A stretch of 64,000 bases of DNA from an uncultured bacterium (GTDB lineage Bacteria; Cyanobacteriota; Vampirovibrionia; Gastranaerophilales; Gastranaerophilaceae), in the NCBI GenBank assembly GCA_949296355.1, contig CASFPS010000006.1:34926-98925 (forward strand), written 5' to 3'. Within the stretch, counting starts at the first letter, position 1; the number at the start of each line of letters is the position of its first letter. Made by a program: the position numbers and the translations under genes. A model generated the notes under the pieces. The model did no database searches. It saw only the letters and a program-made list of their open reading frames with translations, and was not told where the DNA came from. Shown piece after piece: positions 15,606 to 23,355 of the stretch.

Positions 15606-18344
15606 ATGAACATCAATTCAAATGAACTTTTGTTACTTAACAAAAAAATCAAATTTGCAGGTGAAGCAGGAAAACCTGCCGCAGACGTAACAGTTCCTGC
15701 ACCGGATACTAATACCCCGCAAACAGGCATGAACGCTCTTATGTTTCAGGGTTTAAACAATGTTGTTAGCGATCCGCAGCTTGCAGGCGAGTTAAAAATT
15801 ATGAAAGAAACTGACACAGCAAAAACTGAAGATAAGGCAGCCGCAAATGAATATGTTGCTCCTTATAAATCAAATTTAGCTTTTCAGGGCAAGGCTTCAA
15901 AATTTAAGAGCCTGGCACTTGCTGCATTAATGGGGCTTGCAACACTCGGTGCAACTTCTGCATTGACCTCTTGTGATGATACTGAGCCATATAGATCTGA
16001 GACTAATATTACTATTAATATTGATTTGAGTGCAATTCAGGCAATGTTTGCCCAAATGCAGGCAATGTGGCAGCAAATGCTTGAACAACAGCAAATTACA
16101 AATGAGCAGCTCCAGCAAAATAATCAATTTATGCAGCAGCTTATTGAAATGGTTCAGCAGGGAATGATAAGTGCAGATGAATTTTATGCACAAATGTATG
16201 ATTTTATTATGTCTTCAACTGCAAACCAGGAAATCATTATTGATTTGATTACACAGAACGGTATGAGTCAGGAAGAAGCAAATTCAATTCTTAATGAAAT
16301 CCTTAATGAAGTAAGAAAAGGAAACCTTTCTGCAGCAGAAGCTATGGAAAAAATACTTGACTTACTCGGAGATATCAAAAACTTGCTTGCTCAGGCAATT
16401 TCTGACTTTAACAAGTTCTATGAAGAAATGCTTGCTAAGCAGGATGAATTAATAGAAATAAATAAACAGGGCTTTGAACAACTTATTGCTCAGGGTGAAA
16501 TTACAAATTCAACTCTTGAAGAAATGAAGGCTCAAAATGAAGTACTGATAGATTTGAGTAATAAACAAATTGAAGCTCAGACTGAAATTAAACAAGCAAT
16601 TGTAAATGCAAATATCGACAGCAATGCAAACTTTGATAAAGTTGTTGAAACATTAAATGTTAATAAGAATGAATTAATAGCTGTATTGGAAAAAATGGGT
16701 TACAGCTATGAAGAAATTATCAAAATGACAGCATCTCAAATTATTAATGCTATTGATAATAATACTGCAGTAACAGAAGGTACAAATAATTTACTGGCAG
16801 TTATTACCGAACAGTTAACAGCAGTTTTACCTGAACTTGTTGAACAGGGTAAGATAACAAATGAACAATTAAATGATTTGAAACAACAAATGCAGGATTT
16901 AATGAATGAAGTTCAGAACGGTAATATCTCTGCAGAAGAATTTTACAACAGAGCATTTGAATATATGGTTGGCTCAAGCACAAATCAGCAGGTAATAATA
17001 GCCCAGCTTGTAGAGAACGGTAAAACCCAACAGGAAGCTAATAATTTAATTAAGCAGCTTATTTCTGATGTTCAATCCGGAAATATAACTGCAGAAGAAG
17101 CATTTAATGAAATTAAAGAACTTCTTGGCAATATAGATGCAACTCTCGGTGAAATCAGTGAAACTCTTCACAATTTGTTAAGCAGCTTCAACTCATTCTA
17201 TAATGATTACAAGAATGACAAAGATCTTGAGTTTAAACTTTTGGGTGAAGTAATTAAAAACGGTAAAGTTCAAACTTCTATATTGAATTCAATGAACACT
17301 ACATTGAATAGTATGTCTGAAAATATTAATGGCATTAAAGAAAATACAGACTTATTGCTGGAAATTTCTCAGGATGATTCAAAACATCAGGAACTTATAG
17401 AGGCAATTAAAAACATTCAAATCGAAGGAACAGAAATTGATTATCAGAGACTGGAAGATATGTTCAAGATGATGGGACTTACAATTACTGATGTTATCAA
17501 TATGTCTTCTTCTCAGTTAGAACAGGCTATCAAGAACTTCCAGAATACATATGTAAATGTTGAACAGAAACAATTGGAAGAACTTCAAACAATCCAAGCT
17601 AAGATAGATGATTTACAAATCTTCTTATCAAATAACGATAATAACAAGGAAATCATTGATGCTATCAATAATATAACAGTTGCAATCGGAAACGGTAATG
17701 AAGATGTAACAAATGAATTGAAGAATCTGACAGAACAATTGAACAAATTACAGCAGGCAATTGATGCAATCTATAAAGCAATCGGCGAGCAGGCTGCTAT
17801 TACAAATACATACCTTGAAAAATATGATACAAAATTTGACGCAATTTTAGGAATGTTAGGCAGCATTGATTCTAAGTTGAATACAATTATTGCAAACCAG
17901 AAAACTGCAGAAATTTATTTAGATAATCTTCTTAAGGCTGTTGCTGAATTGAAAGAAGAAATTCAGAAATTGCAGAATGAAGCAGGAGAAGGCGGTTCTT
18001 CAATCACTCTTGAGCAGTTAGAAGAATTGTGGAAACAACATGATGAAGCTAACTTTAACAAATACAAAGAGTTAATTGAAAACTTAGATATTAATGTTGA
18101 TGTTAACACTACCACAATAGAAGAACTGTTAAAATCAATTGACGCTAAGATGGAATACATCAATGACAATTCAGAAATCTTAAATCAGATTCTTGCTAAG
18201 TTAAACGGTATTGACTGGTCAGATCCTGATTACAGTTCTAAGTTAGACAGAATCATAGAAATCCTGGAAAACTTCAAATGTAATTGCGAATGCGGCGGCA
18301 ACAATGAAGGTATCTTAGGCGACTTAGAAGAAGTTTTAGGCTAA
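15606..18344 (+). CDS. Giant repetitive coiled-coil protein with internal lipobox (912 aa)
   Basis: Family not recognised. Residues 1-100 hold three short F-x-G segments: KFAG (16-19), MFQG (46-49), AFQG (92-95). At 99-123 a basic stretch plus hydrophobic core ends in LTSC, a textbook lipobox with C123, yet it lies 122 residues inside the protein. The rest is Gln/Asn/Glu-rich alpha-helix. A block of about 250 residues occurs twice (about 135-395 and 396-660), easiest to see in ITNEQL...NISAEEFY...NITAEEA. The C-terminus has a CxCxC cluster (CNCECGG). The start has AAAAAGGAGC. It looks like a surface or periplasmic helical protein; function unknown. Confidence 0.85.
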   Translation: MNINSNELLLLNKKIKFAGEAGKPAADVTVPAPDTNTPQTGMNALMFQGLNNVVSDPQLAGELKIMKETDTAKTEDKAAANEYVAPYKSNLAFQGKASKFKSLALAALMGLATLGATSALTSCDDTEPYRSETNITINIDLSAIQAMFAQMQAMWQQMLEQQQITNEQLQQNNQFMQQLIEMVQQGMISADEFYAQMYDFIMSSTANQEIIIDLITQNGMSQEEANSILNEILNEVRKGNLSAAEAMEKILDLLGDIKNLLAQAISDFNKFYEEMLAKQDELIEINKQGFEQLIAQGEITNSTLEEMKAQNEVLIDLSNKQIEAQTEIKQAIVNANIDSNANFDKVVETLNVNKNELIAVLEKMGYSYEEIIKMTASQIINAIDNNTAVTEGTNNLLAVITEQLTAVLPELVEQGKITNEQLNDLKQQMQDLMNEVQNGNISAEEFYNRAFEYMVGSSTNQQVIIAQLVENGKTQQEANNLIKQLISDVQSGNITAEEAFNEIKELLGNIDATLGEISETLHNLLSSFNSFYNDYKNDKDLEFKLLGEVIKNGKVQTSILNSMNTTLNSMSENINGIKENTDLLLEISQDDSKHQELIEAIKNIQIEGTEIDYQRLEDMFKMMGLTITDVINMSSSQLEQAIKNFQNTYVNVEQKQLEELQTIQAKIDDLQIFLSNNDNNKEIIDAINNITVAIGNGNEDVTNELKNLTEQLNKLQQAIDAIYKAIGEQAAITNTYLEKYDTKFDAILGMLGSIDSKLNTIIANQKTAEIYLDNLLKAVAELKEEIQKLQNEAGEGGSSITLEQLEELWKQHDEANFNKYKELIENLDINVDVNTTTIEELLKSIDAKMEYINDNSEILNQILAKLNGIDWSDPDYSSKLDRIIEILENFKCNCECGGNNEGILGDLEEVLG

Positions 18345-18364
18345 GTCTAAAAGTAAATAAAGAG

Positions 18365-18396
18365 AAAGGGACGGTTTTTAGCCGCCCCTTTTTTAT
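18365..18396. terminator. Terminator between the two giant convergent genes
   Basis: Stem AAGGGACGG / CCGCCCCTT (one mismatch) followed by a T-run on the plus strand. It is shared between the converging 912-aa and 882-aa genes. Confidence 0.7.
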
Positions 18397-18418
18397 ATTT
18401 AAAACAACCATGGGTTTC

Positions 18419-21067
18419 TTATTGTTCATCTGACCATTTTTCAACTTTAGCATTAGGATATTTAGCTCTGAAAGCTGCGACAGCATCATCTCTATCTTTC
18501 ATAGAGCCATATTCCTGAACGGCTCCGCCATCGAATCTTGCATAATATTTAGGAGCTTGACCGTCTCTTACTTTGACTCTGTCAGAAGCATTTCCTGTAG
18601 GATTAACCACTTTCTTTGCCGGATCAGCCTTGTCAGCTATTAATGATTGTGATTCATCTCTTACGCAGTCAGCAAGATTTGTTGGAACTTTAACACCTGT
18701 ACCCGGGATATTATTACCTTCGCTGTCTTTCTTAAGAGCCGGCAAGTATGTTGCAGTGAGAGCGCTCTTGTATGCTTCATAGTCAAGTCCTTCAATATTT
18801 TTCATATGGCTTAGACCTTTTTTAGAGAGAGCGAGTAATCTTTCCATGGTTTCTTTACTGTAGTCACCGTTATTTATACCTTGTGCAATTTTTATCATTC
18901 TGATTGCATCACTTAGACCATATCTATCAACTAAGCAGTCATATTGTTCTGCAATTTTAGTCCAGGAAGTTGTTCTGCCGTCAATAACCGGAACATTTTG
19001 ATATTCTGCCGGAACTTCTTCCTTTTCGTGGGTTGAATAACTATGCTCGTCTTCAACAGGGGTGATGTCTTCATCTCCGTCATCACCGTCATCGCCGCCA
19101 TGAACTTCGTCATCACGTTTCAAGCCTTCAAGAAGTCCTATCAACTCTTCTCTGTTTAATACACTGCCGCTGCCTGCTCCATAAATACCTTTTTCCGGAT
19201 AACCATGGTCAAGGTAATTTTTATAAGCTTCACAATCCCAGCTTCCGTCTTCTCTTAAGAATGTTGTTGCAATCATCATTAATGCATCTCTGTATTCAGG
19301 TTTAAGAGCTTTTTGTGTTACTTCGCTATCGAGAACCTGAGCGTATTCTTCAAGAGTTGTACATTCAAACTGGGTTGATGTGATAGGTTTTTCAGGATCT
19401 TCATCAAGAAGTCCTGCAACAAAACCGGCAGCAGCACCTACTAATGCGCTCTTTAATCCTGTTTCAAGGATAAATTTAGAGAATTCTTTCATGTCATTTT
19501 TATCAATAATGATTTGTAAGAATCCGTTTGCAGTATTTATGATACCGCCTTGATCCATAAGTCCTGCAAGTGCCTGAGAGTTAGCTTCCATAAACTTGGC
19601 AAGATCAGAACCCATATTGAGATTTAATTCAAAGTGGTCATTATTGTAGGCAACTGATTTAGGGTTAGATGCTGCAGCTCCTGCTGCACCGAGTCCGTTT
19701 ACTAAAGCACCGATTGTTGCTCCTAAGATTGCTTTGCCCCAGTTTTTGCCTTCAACTTCATATCCGCACATTTTAACAAGCATTTCTGCTTCTTTTTCTG
19801 TCAAATTCTTAAGTTCAGTTGCTGCGGCAAGTGCGCTTGTTGTTTTGGTCTTTTCAGCTAATGCTTTATAGTCTCCTGTTGTTCTGTCCATCTTGTAGTT
19901 AGCACCAACGTGAAGTCCGATTAATTCTGACAGTGGTGATACATCATATTTACCGTTACCCATATCAACAATCAAACCGCTGCTTGCAAGAGCTTCAAAC
20001 AACTGGGTTTTCTTTTTGAAGAACAGGAATGCTTTTCTCTTGTCAACTGCATCGTGAACTTCTTCGCCGGTTAAACCGTTTTCTCTTATGTCAATTACAA
20101 GATTTTTTCTTGCCTGATTCTTTCTTGCAATCTTCATATCAGAATCGTGACCGCTAATCCACTGACCGAAATTGTTTTCTCCGCCTAATGCTCTTTCGGT
20201 GTATTTATTCCAGTCTCCGTCGCTTTTTACTTTTTCTTCTGCATCTTTTTCTACTCCTTTAGAAGATGTTGCGTCGGATGCATAAATAGCATCTCTTACT
20301 GTTTGTCTTGCTTCCGGCATGATATGAGATTTTTCAAATTCGCTTAGCTTTCTTTTGAATAAGCCTTTGCTCTTTACGAATTCGTGGTAGTATGAACCTT
20401 TTGCATCATATTTCCCTTTAACGGATTTAAATGCAACTTCTTCATCAACGCCCTTTTCTACAAGAGAATCATACTCTGCTTTGATTTCTCCGAATTCTTT
20501 TGCTTTTTGTATGTATTCTGCATTTTTAACCAATGCTTTTAAAGCTTCTCTTGCAAATTTATCGCTTTTTTCGATACCGAGTTTTTCTTTTACTTTGTCT
20601 TCTAGTTTTTCAATATCTTCTTTTGATTTGTAACCGATTTCATTTATTGCTTTTAAAATAAATTTAACCTGAAACTGTAAGTCTTTGTAAACTTCATTGT
20701 TTGCACTTACGCCAAGTCTTTCTGTCAGTTTTTCAAGAAGTTTTTCCGGAGTTTCAGCCTGTACTTCTTCATTCAGAATAGTTACGGCATATTTTTCCAT
20801 TCTTTCAATATCTTCTTTTGAGTAAGTCTTTTGTTGAGGGTTTGTAACCACCGGTTTCTTTTCTTCTGCTGCCGGAGTTTCAATCTCAGAGCCAAAGATA
20901 GCTTTGTAATCACCCTCTGTAATCTGTCCGTTTTGAACTGCGGTTTTTGCATAGTTTTCAAAAACAGTTTTTTCATTTCCATCTTCAATAACGCGGTTTC
21001 CGTTGCCGTCTGCAATTTCAGCTAACGTTTTTAAAGTACCGGTTAACTTAGCAATTTCAATTCCCAT
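18419..21067 (-). CDS. Giant hypothetical protein with glycine-rich hydrophobic segments (882 aa)
   Basis: Function not recognised. Layout: a short start, then an acidic/charged helical region (70-390). Two Gly/Ala-rich hydrophobic stretches follow (about residues 455-472, IGALVNGLGAAGAAAS, and about 545-560, ALVGAAAGFVAGLL), like glycine-zipper membrane-active helices. Next come an Asp/Gly-rich linker (GGDDGDDGDEDITP), another helical part, and an end (YYARFDGG...AFRAKYPNAKVE) that resembles a SPOR-like alpha/beta unit. No N-terminal signal peptide. Start ATG has AAAGGAG. It converges on the 912-aa putative lipoprotein gene, so the two may be a functional neighbourhood. Confidence 0.8.
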   Translation of the reverse strand: MGIEIAKLTGTLKTLAEIADGNGNRVIEDGNEKTVFENYAKTAVQNGQITEGDYKAIFGSEIETPAAEEKKPVVTNPQQKTYSKEDIERMEKYAVTILNEEVQAETPEKLLEKLTERLGVSANNEVYKDLQFQVKFILKAINEIGYKSKEDIEKLEDKVKEKLGIEKSDKFAREALKALVKNAEYIQKAKEFGEIKAEYDSLVEKGVDEEVAFKSVKGKYDAKGSYYHEFVKSKGLFKRKLSEFEKSHIMPEARQTVRDAIYASDATSSKGVEKDAEEKVKSDGDWNKYTERALGGENNFGQWISGHDSDMKIARKNQARKNLVIDIRENGLTGEEVHDAVDKRKAFLFFKKKTQLFEALASSGLIVDMGNGKYDVSPLSELIGLHVGANYKMDRTTGDYKALAEKTKTTSALAAATELKNLTEKEAEMLVKMCGYEVEGKNWGKAILGATIGALVNGLGAAGAAASNPKSVAYNNDHFELNLNMGSDLAKFMEANSQALAGLMDQGGIINTANGFLQIIIDKNDMKEFSKFILETGLKSALVGAAAGFVAGLLDEDPEKPITSTQFECTTLEEYAQVLDSEVTQKALKPEYRDALMMIATTFLREDGSWDCEAYKNYLDHGYPEKGIYGAGSGSVLNREELIGLLEGLKRDDEVHGGDDGDDGDEDITPVEDEHSYSTHEKEEVPAEYQNVPVIDGRTTSWTKIAEQYDCLVDRYGLSDAIRMIKIAQGINNGDYSKETMERLLALSKKGLSHMKNIEGLDYEAYKSALTATYLPALKKDSEGNNIPGTGVKVPTNLADCVRDESQSLIADKADPAKKVVNPTGNASDRVKVRDGQAPKYYARFDGGAVQEYGSMKDRDDAVAAFRAKYPNAKVEKWSDEQ

Positions 21068-21152
21068 AATATGCTCCTTTTCCTCGTATTTATAATCCTT
21101 AAATATATAAAGTATTTTTCTCTACGAGAATTGCGCAAAAATTTTAAATTGC

Positions 21153-22586
21153 TTAATATTTCTTAATAAAATCTTCCAGTGTTTCAATCGAACGCTTTGC
21201 CAGCAGTTCTGTTTTAAGCTTTTTATTTTTTCTCTCTTTTTTGGGTAAGTCTATTGGTGATACAATTGCCCAGTTAGAATTTGTCGGCTGGAGGGGTAAA
21301 TATCTGATTGAATTATCACGCGATGAAATATGTTTAAGATGCGCTGTATCAGTAATATAAAAAGTAAGAGCACCTAACATTGTTTCACGGGGCAGTGTAA
21401 GCGGATTCAAGCCTTCCGGGTTTTCTCCTCTCCGATTTTCGGAGAGGGAAGAATTTCTTAGTGAGCTTTGCGAACTTAGAAATTCGGGTGAGGATTGAAG
21501 CCTTCTTGCCATATTTATACCCGCAAGCAAGCCTGTTGCAATAGATTCAGTATAGCCTTCCGTTCCGGTTATTTGTCCTGCAAAAAACAAACCATTGCGT
21601 TTTTTTGTCTCAAGTGTAGAATTCAGTATTTGCGGACTGTTTATGAATGTATTTCTGTGCATAACGCCGTATCTTACAATATTTGCGTTTTCTAAGCCCG
21701 GAATCGAGTGAACAAGTTCTTTTTGCGCGCCCCATTTTAGATTTGTCTGGAACCCGACGAGGTTAAAAAGGGTTTTTGCTGAATTATCCTGCCTTAGCTG
21801 GACAACCGCGTAGTTTTCAATGCCGGTTCTTTTATCAATAAGTCCGACAGGTTTCATCGGTCCGAATCTTAGCGTATCAACCCCTCTTGATGCCAGAACT
21901 TCAACCGGCAGACAGGATTCAAAGAATTTAGCACTCTTATCAACACCGTGGAGTTCTATTCTCGGCGCATTTATTAATATATTATAGAATCTTTCATATT
22001 CTTCTTTATTCATCGGGCAGTTTATGTACGATGCTTCGCCCTTATCATACCTTGAAGCCCAGAAAGCTTTGTCAAAATTGATTGAATCCACTTCCACAAT
22101 AGGCGCAATTGCGTCAAAGAAATGAAGATGCTCACTTTGTGTAAACTCTTTTATAGAATCCGCAAGCCTGTCGCTCGTAAGCGGTCCCGAGGCAATAATC
22201 ACGTTCCCGTCAGGAATTTCATTTACTTCTTCTCTTATTAATTCTATGTTCGAATCAGCTTCTATTCTTTTTGTTACAGCTTTTGAGAAATCTTCTCTTG
22301 CAATAGCAAGGGCATTTCCGGCAGGAACTGAGTTCTCATAAGCAATTTTTATCAACTCTCCGCCTAAGATTTCCATCTCTTTTTTAAGAAGTCCGCTTGC
22401 GTTTGTAATATCAGCAGAGCCTAAACTGTTTGAGCAGACAAACTCCGCGCAGTCTGAAGTTACGTGCGCGCCTGTAGTTTTTTCAGGGCGCATTTCATAT
22501 AATTTAACTTTTATTCCTCTTTTGGCAAGCTGCAAAGCTGCTTCTGAGCCGGCAAGCCCTGCACCTATTACTTTTACTTCCTGCAT
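21153..22586 (-). CDS. trmFO: Methylenetetrahydrofolate-tRNA-(uracil-54-C5)-methyltransferase TrmFO, with an inserted repeat
   Basis: Makes m5U54 in tRNA using methylene-THF and FAD. The N-terminal GxGLAGSEAA dinucleotide-binding loop is present, then YEMRPEKTTGAH, CSNSLGS, a central Rossmann region and the C-terminal G-x-L-x-x-Y. The true start is the ATG at 22586 (AAGGGAAA upstream); an in-frame upstream ATG only adds 30 unlikely residues. Between MARRLQ and NPLTLPRETM there are about 29 residues absent from normal family members. They are encoded by a palindromic element (21415-21500) related to an intergenic copy at 48993-49075. The frame is kept, so the enzyme may still work. Confidence 0.93.
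   Translation of the reverse strand: MQEVKVIGAGLAGSEAALQLAKRGIKVKLYEMRPEKTTGAHVTSDCAEFVCSNSLGSADITNASGLLKKEMEILGGELIKIAYENSVPAGNALAIAREDFSKAVTKRIEADSNIELIREEVNEIPDGNVIIASGPLTSDRLADSIKEFTQSEHLHFFDAIAPIVEVDSINFDKAFWASRYDKGEASYINCPMNKEEYERFYNILINAPRIELHGVDKSAKFFESCLPVEVLASRGVDTLRFGPMKPVGLIDKRTGIENYAVVQLRQDNSAKTLFNLVGFQTNLKWGAQKELVHSIPGLENANIVRYGVMHRNTFINSPQILNSTLETKKRNGLFFAGQITGTEGYTESIATGLLAGINMARRLQSSPEFLSSQSSLRNSSLSENRRGENPEGLNPLTLPRETMLGALTFYITDTAHLKHISSRDNSIRYLPLQPTNSNWAIVSPIDLPKKERKNKKLKTELLAKRSIETLEDFIKKY
21415..21500. repeat. Palindromic repeat element inserted in frame in trmFO
   Basis: Read on the minus strand it begins CCTCACCCGAATT and ends with CTCTCCGAAAATCGGAGAGG. The intergenic copy at 48993-49075 shows the same frame (CCTCACCCGCATT ... 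CTCTCCCGCAAGGGGCGAGG). It contains an internal hairpin (CTCTCCG/CGGAGAG) and encodes about 29 residues without a stop. Confidence 0.75.
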
Positions 22587-23279
22587 TGAAAAATTTCCCT
22601 TATGCAGCCTGATAAAGACCGCTATGAACTTATTATACAGAGAATAAAATAATATGTGAAGAGGAAATATCGTCAATGTCGGCTTGGTAAAACCAATATT
22701 AACTATAAACTATTTCCAATTAACAAGTGCAGTCTTGCCTCTCCCCTTTGGGGAGAAGGAACCATCACGCTTAGCGTTCAGCCAACCCTCCCCTTGTGGG
22801 AGGGTCGAAATCTTTGATTTCGGGGAGGGGGGTAAATACTGGGGTTGGTAAGTGAGACTACAAGTTTGGCGTCATCGCGGGGGTAAATAATTTTAGTTGT
22901 GTAGTAAGCCTACAAGTTGGTCGTCATTGCGAGGGAACAGCCATTCAGCCCGAAGCAATCCAGAACAAATATAACAATTAAATAGAATGGATTGCCACGC
23001 CCCTGACGGGTCTCGCAATGACGGCACTCTAGTAGGTAAAACTACAAGTCTCACGTCATTGTGGGGGTAAATATTAGAATTGGCAGGTGAAACTACCGGT
23101 TTGGCGTCATTGCGAGGAGCGGAAGCGACGCGGCAATCCATATTGTTATTGTTGGGTTCCACCCAACCTACTGTTTTAATTGTAAAATTCGTTCGGGATT
23201 GCTTCAGGCTGAATGGTTGTTCCCTCGCAATGACTTCACCTTCCCCTCGCCCTCAAGGGGCGAGGAGAAGCGCCTAGTC
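22587..23279. repeat. Intergenic mosaic of dispersed repeats
   Basis: About 690 bp with no credible gene. Modules seen: a CTCTCCCC/GGGGAG palindrome with a CCCTCCCC...GGGGAGGG palindrome (22736-22830); two inverted copies of the GTAGT-ctcac/ATTTACCCCC module (22826-22925); several CGTCATTGCGAG...GCAATCCA modules (22921-22972, 22985-23026, 23106-23141, 23205-23234) in alternating orientation; the GTTGGGTTCCACCCAAC hairpin (23151-23167); and a CCCTCGCC...GGCGAGG palindrome (23243-23266). Short open frames here are by-products of the repeats. Confidence 0.75.
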
Positions 23280-23334
23280 TTGTAGCTTTTAGGATGTGGT
23301 AAATCTTTGATTTACCACATCCTAAAAGCTACAA
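23280..23334. repeat. Perfect 26-bp inverted repeat hairpin
   Basis: Arms 23280-23305 and 23309-23334 are exact reverse complements (starting TTGTAGCTTTTAGG) around a 3-nt loop. It lies 21 nt past the stop of the diguanylate cyclase gene on the minus strand. There is no U-run on the minus strand, so a simple terminator role is uncertain. Confidence 0.85.
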
Positions 23335-23355
23335 ATGGTTTTTCTCCCAACCTTT

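Noticed and set aside
22830..23240. Possible CRISPR array
   Set aside because: Repeats are in mixed orientation, of several families and unequal spacing; no regular repeat-spacer pattern and no cas gene.
22893..23277. Two opposing open frames of 89 and 65 residues
   Set aside because: Both are made of CATTGCGAG and GTTGGGT repeat modules and overlap each other on opposite strands.
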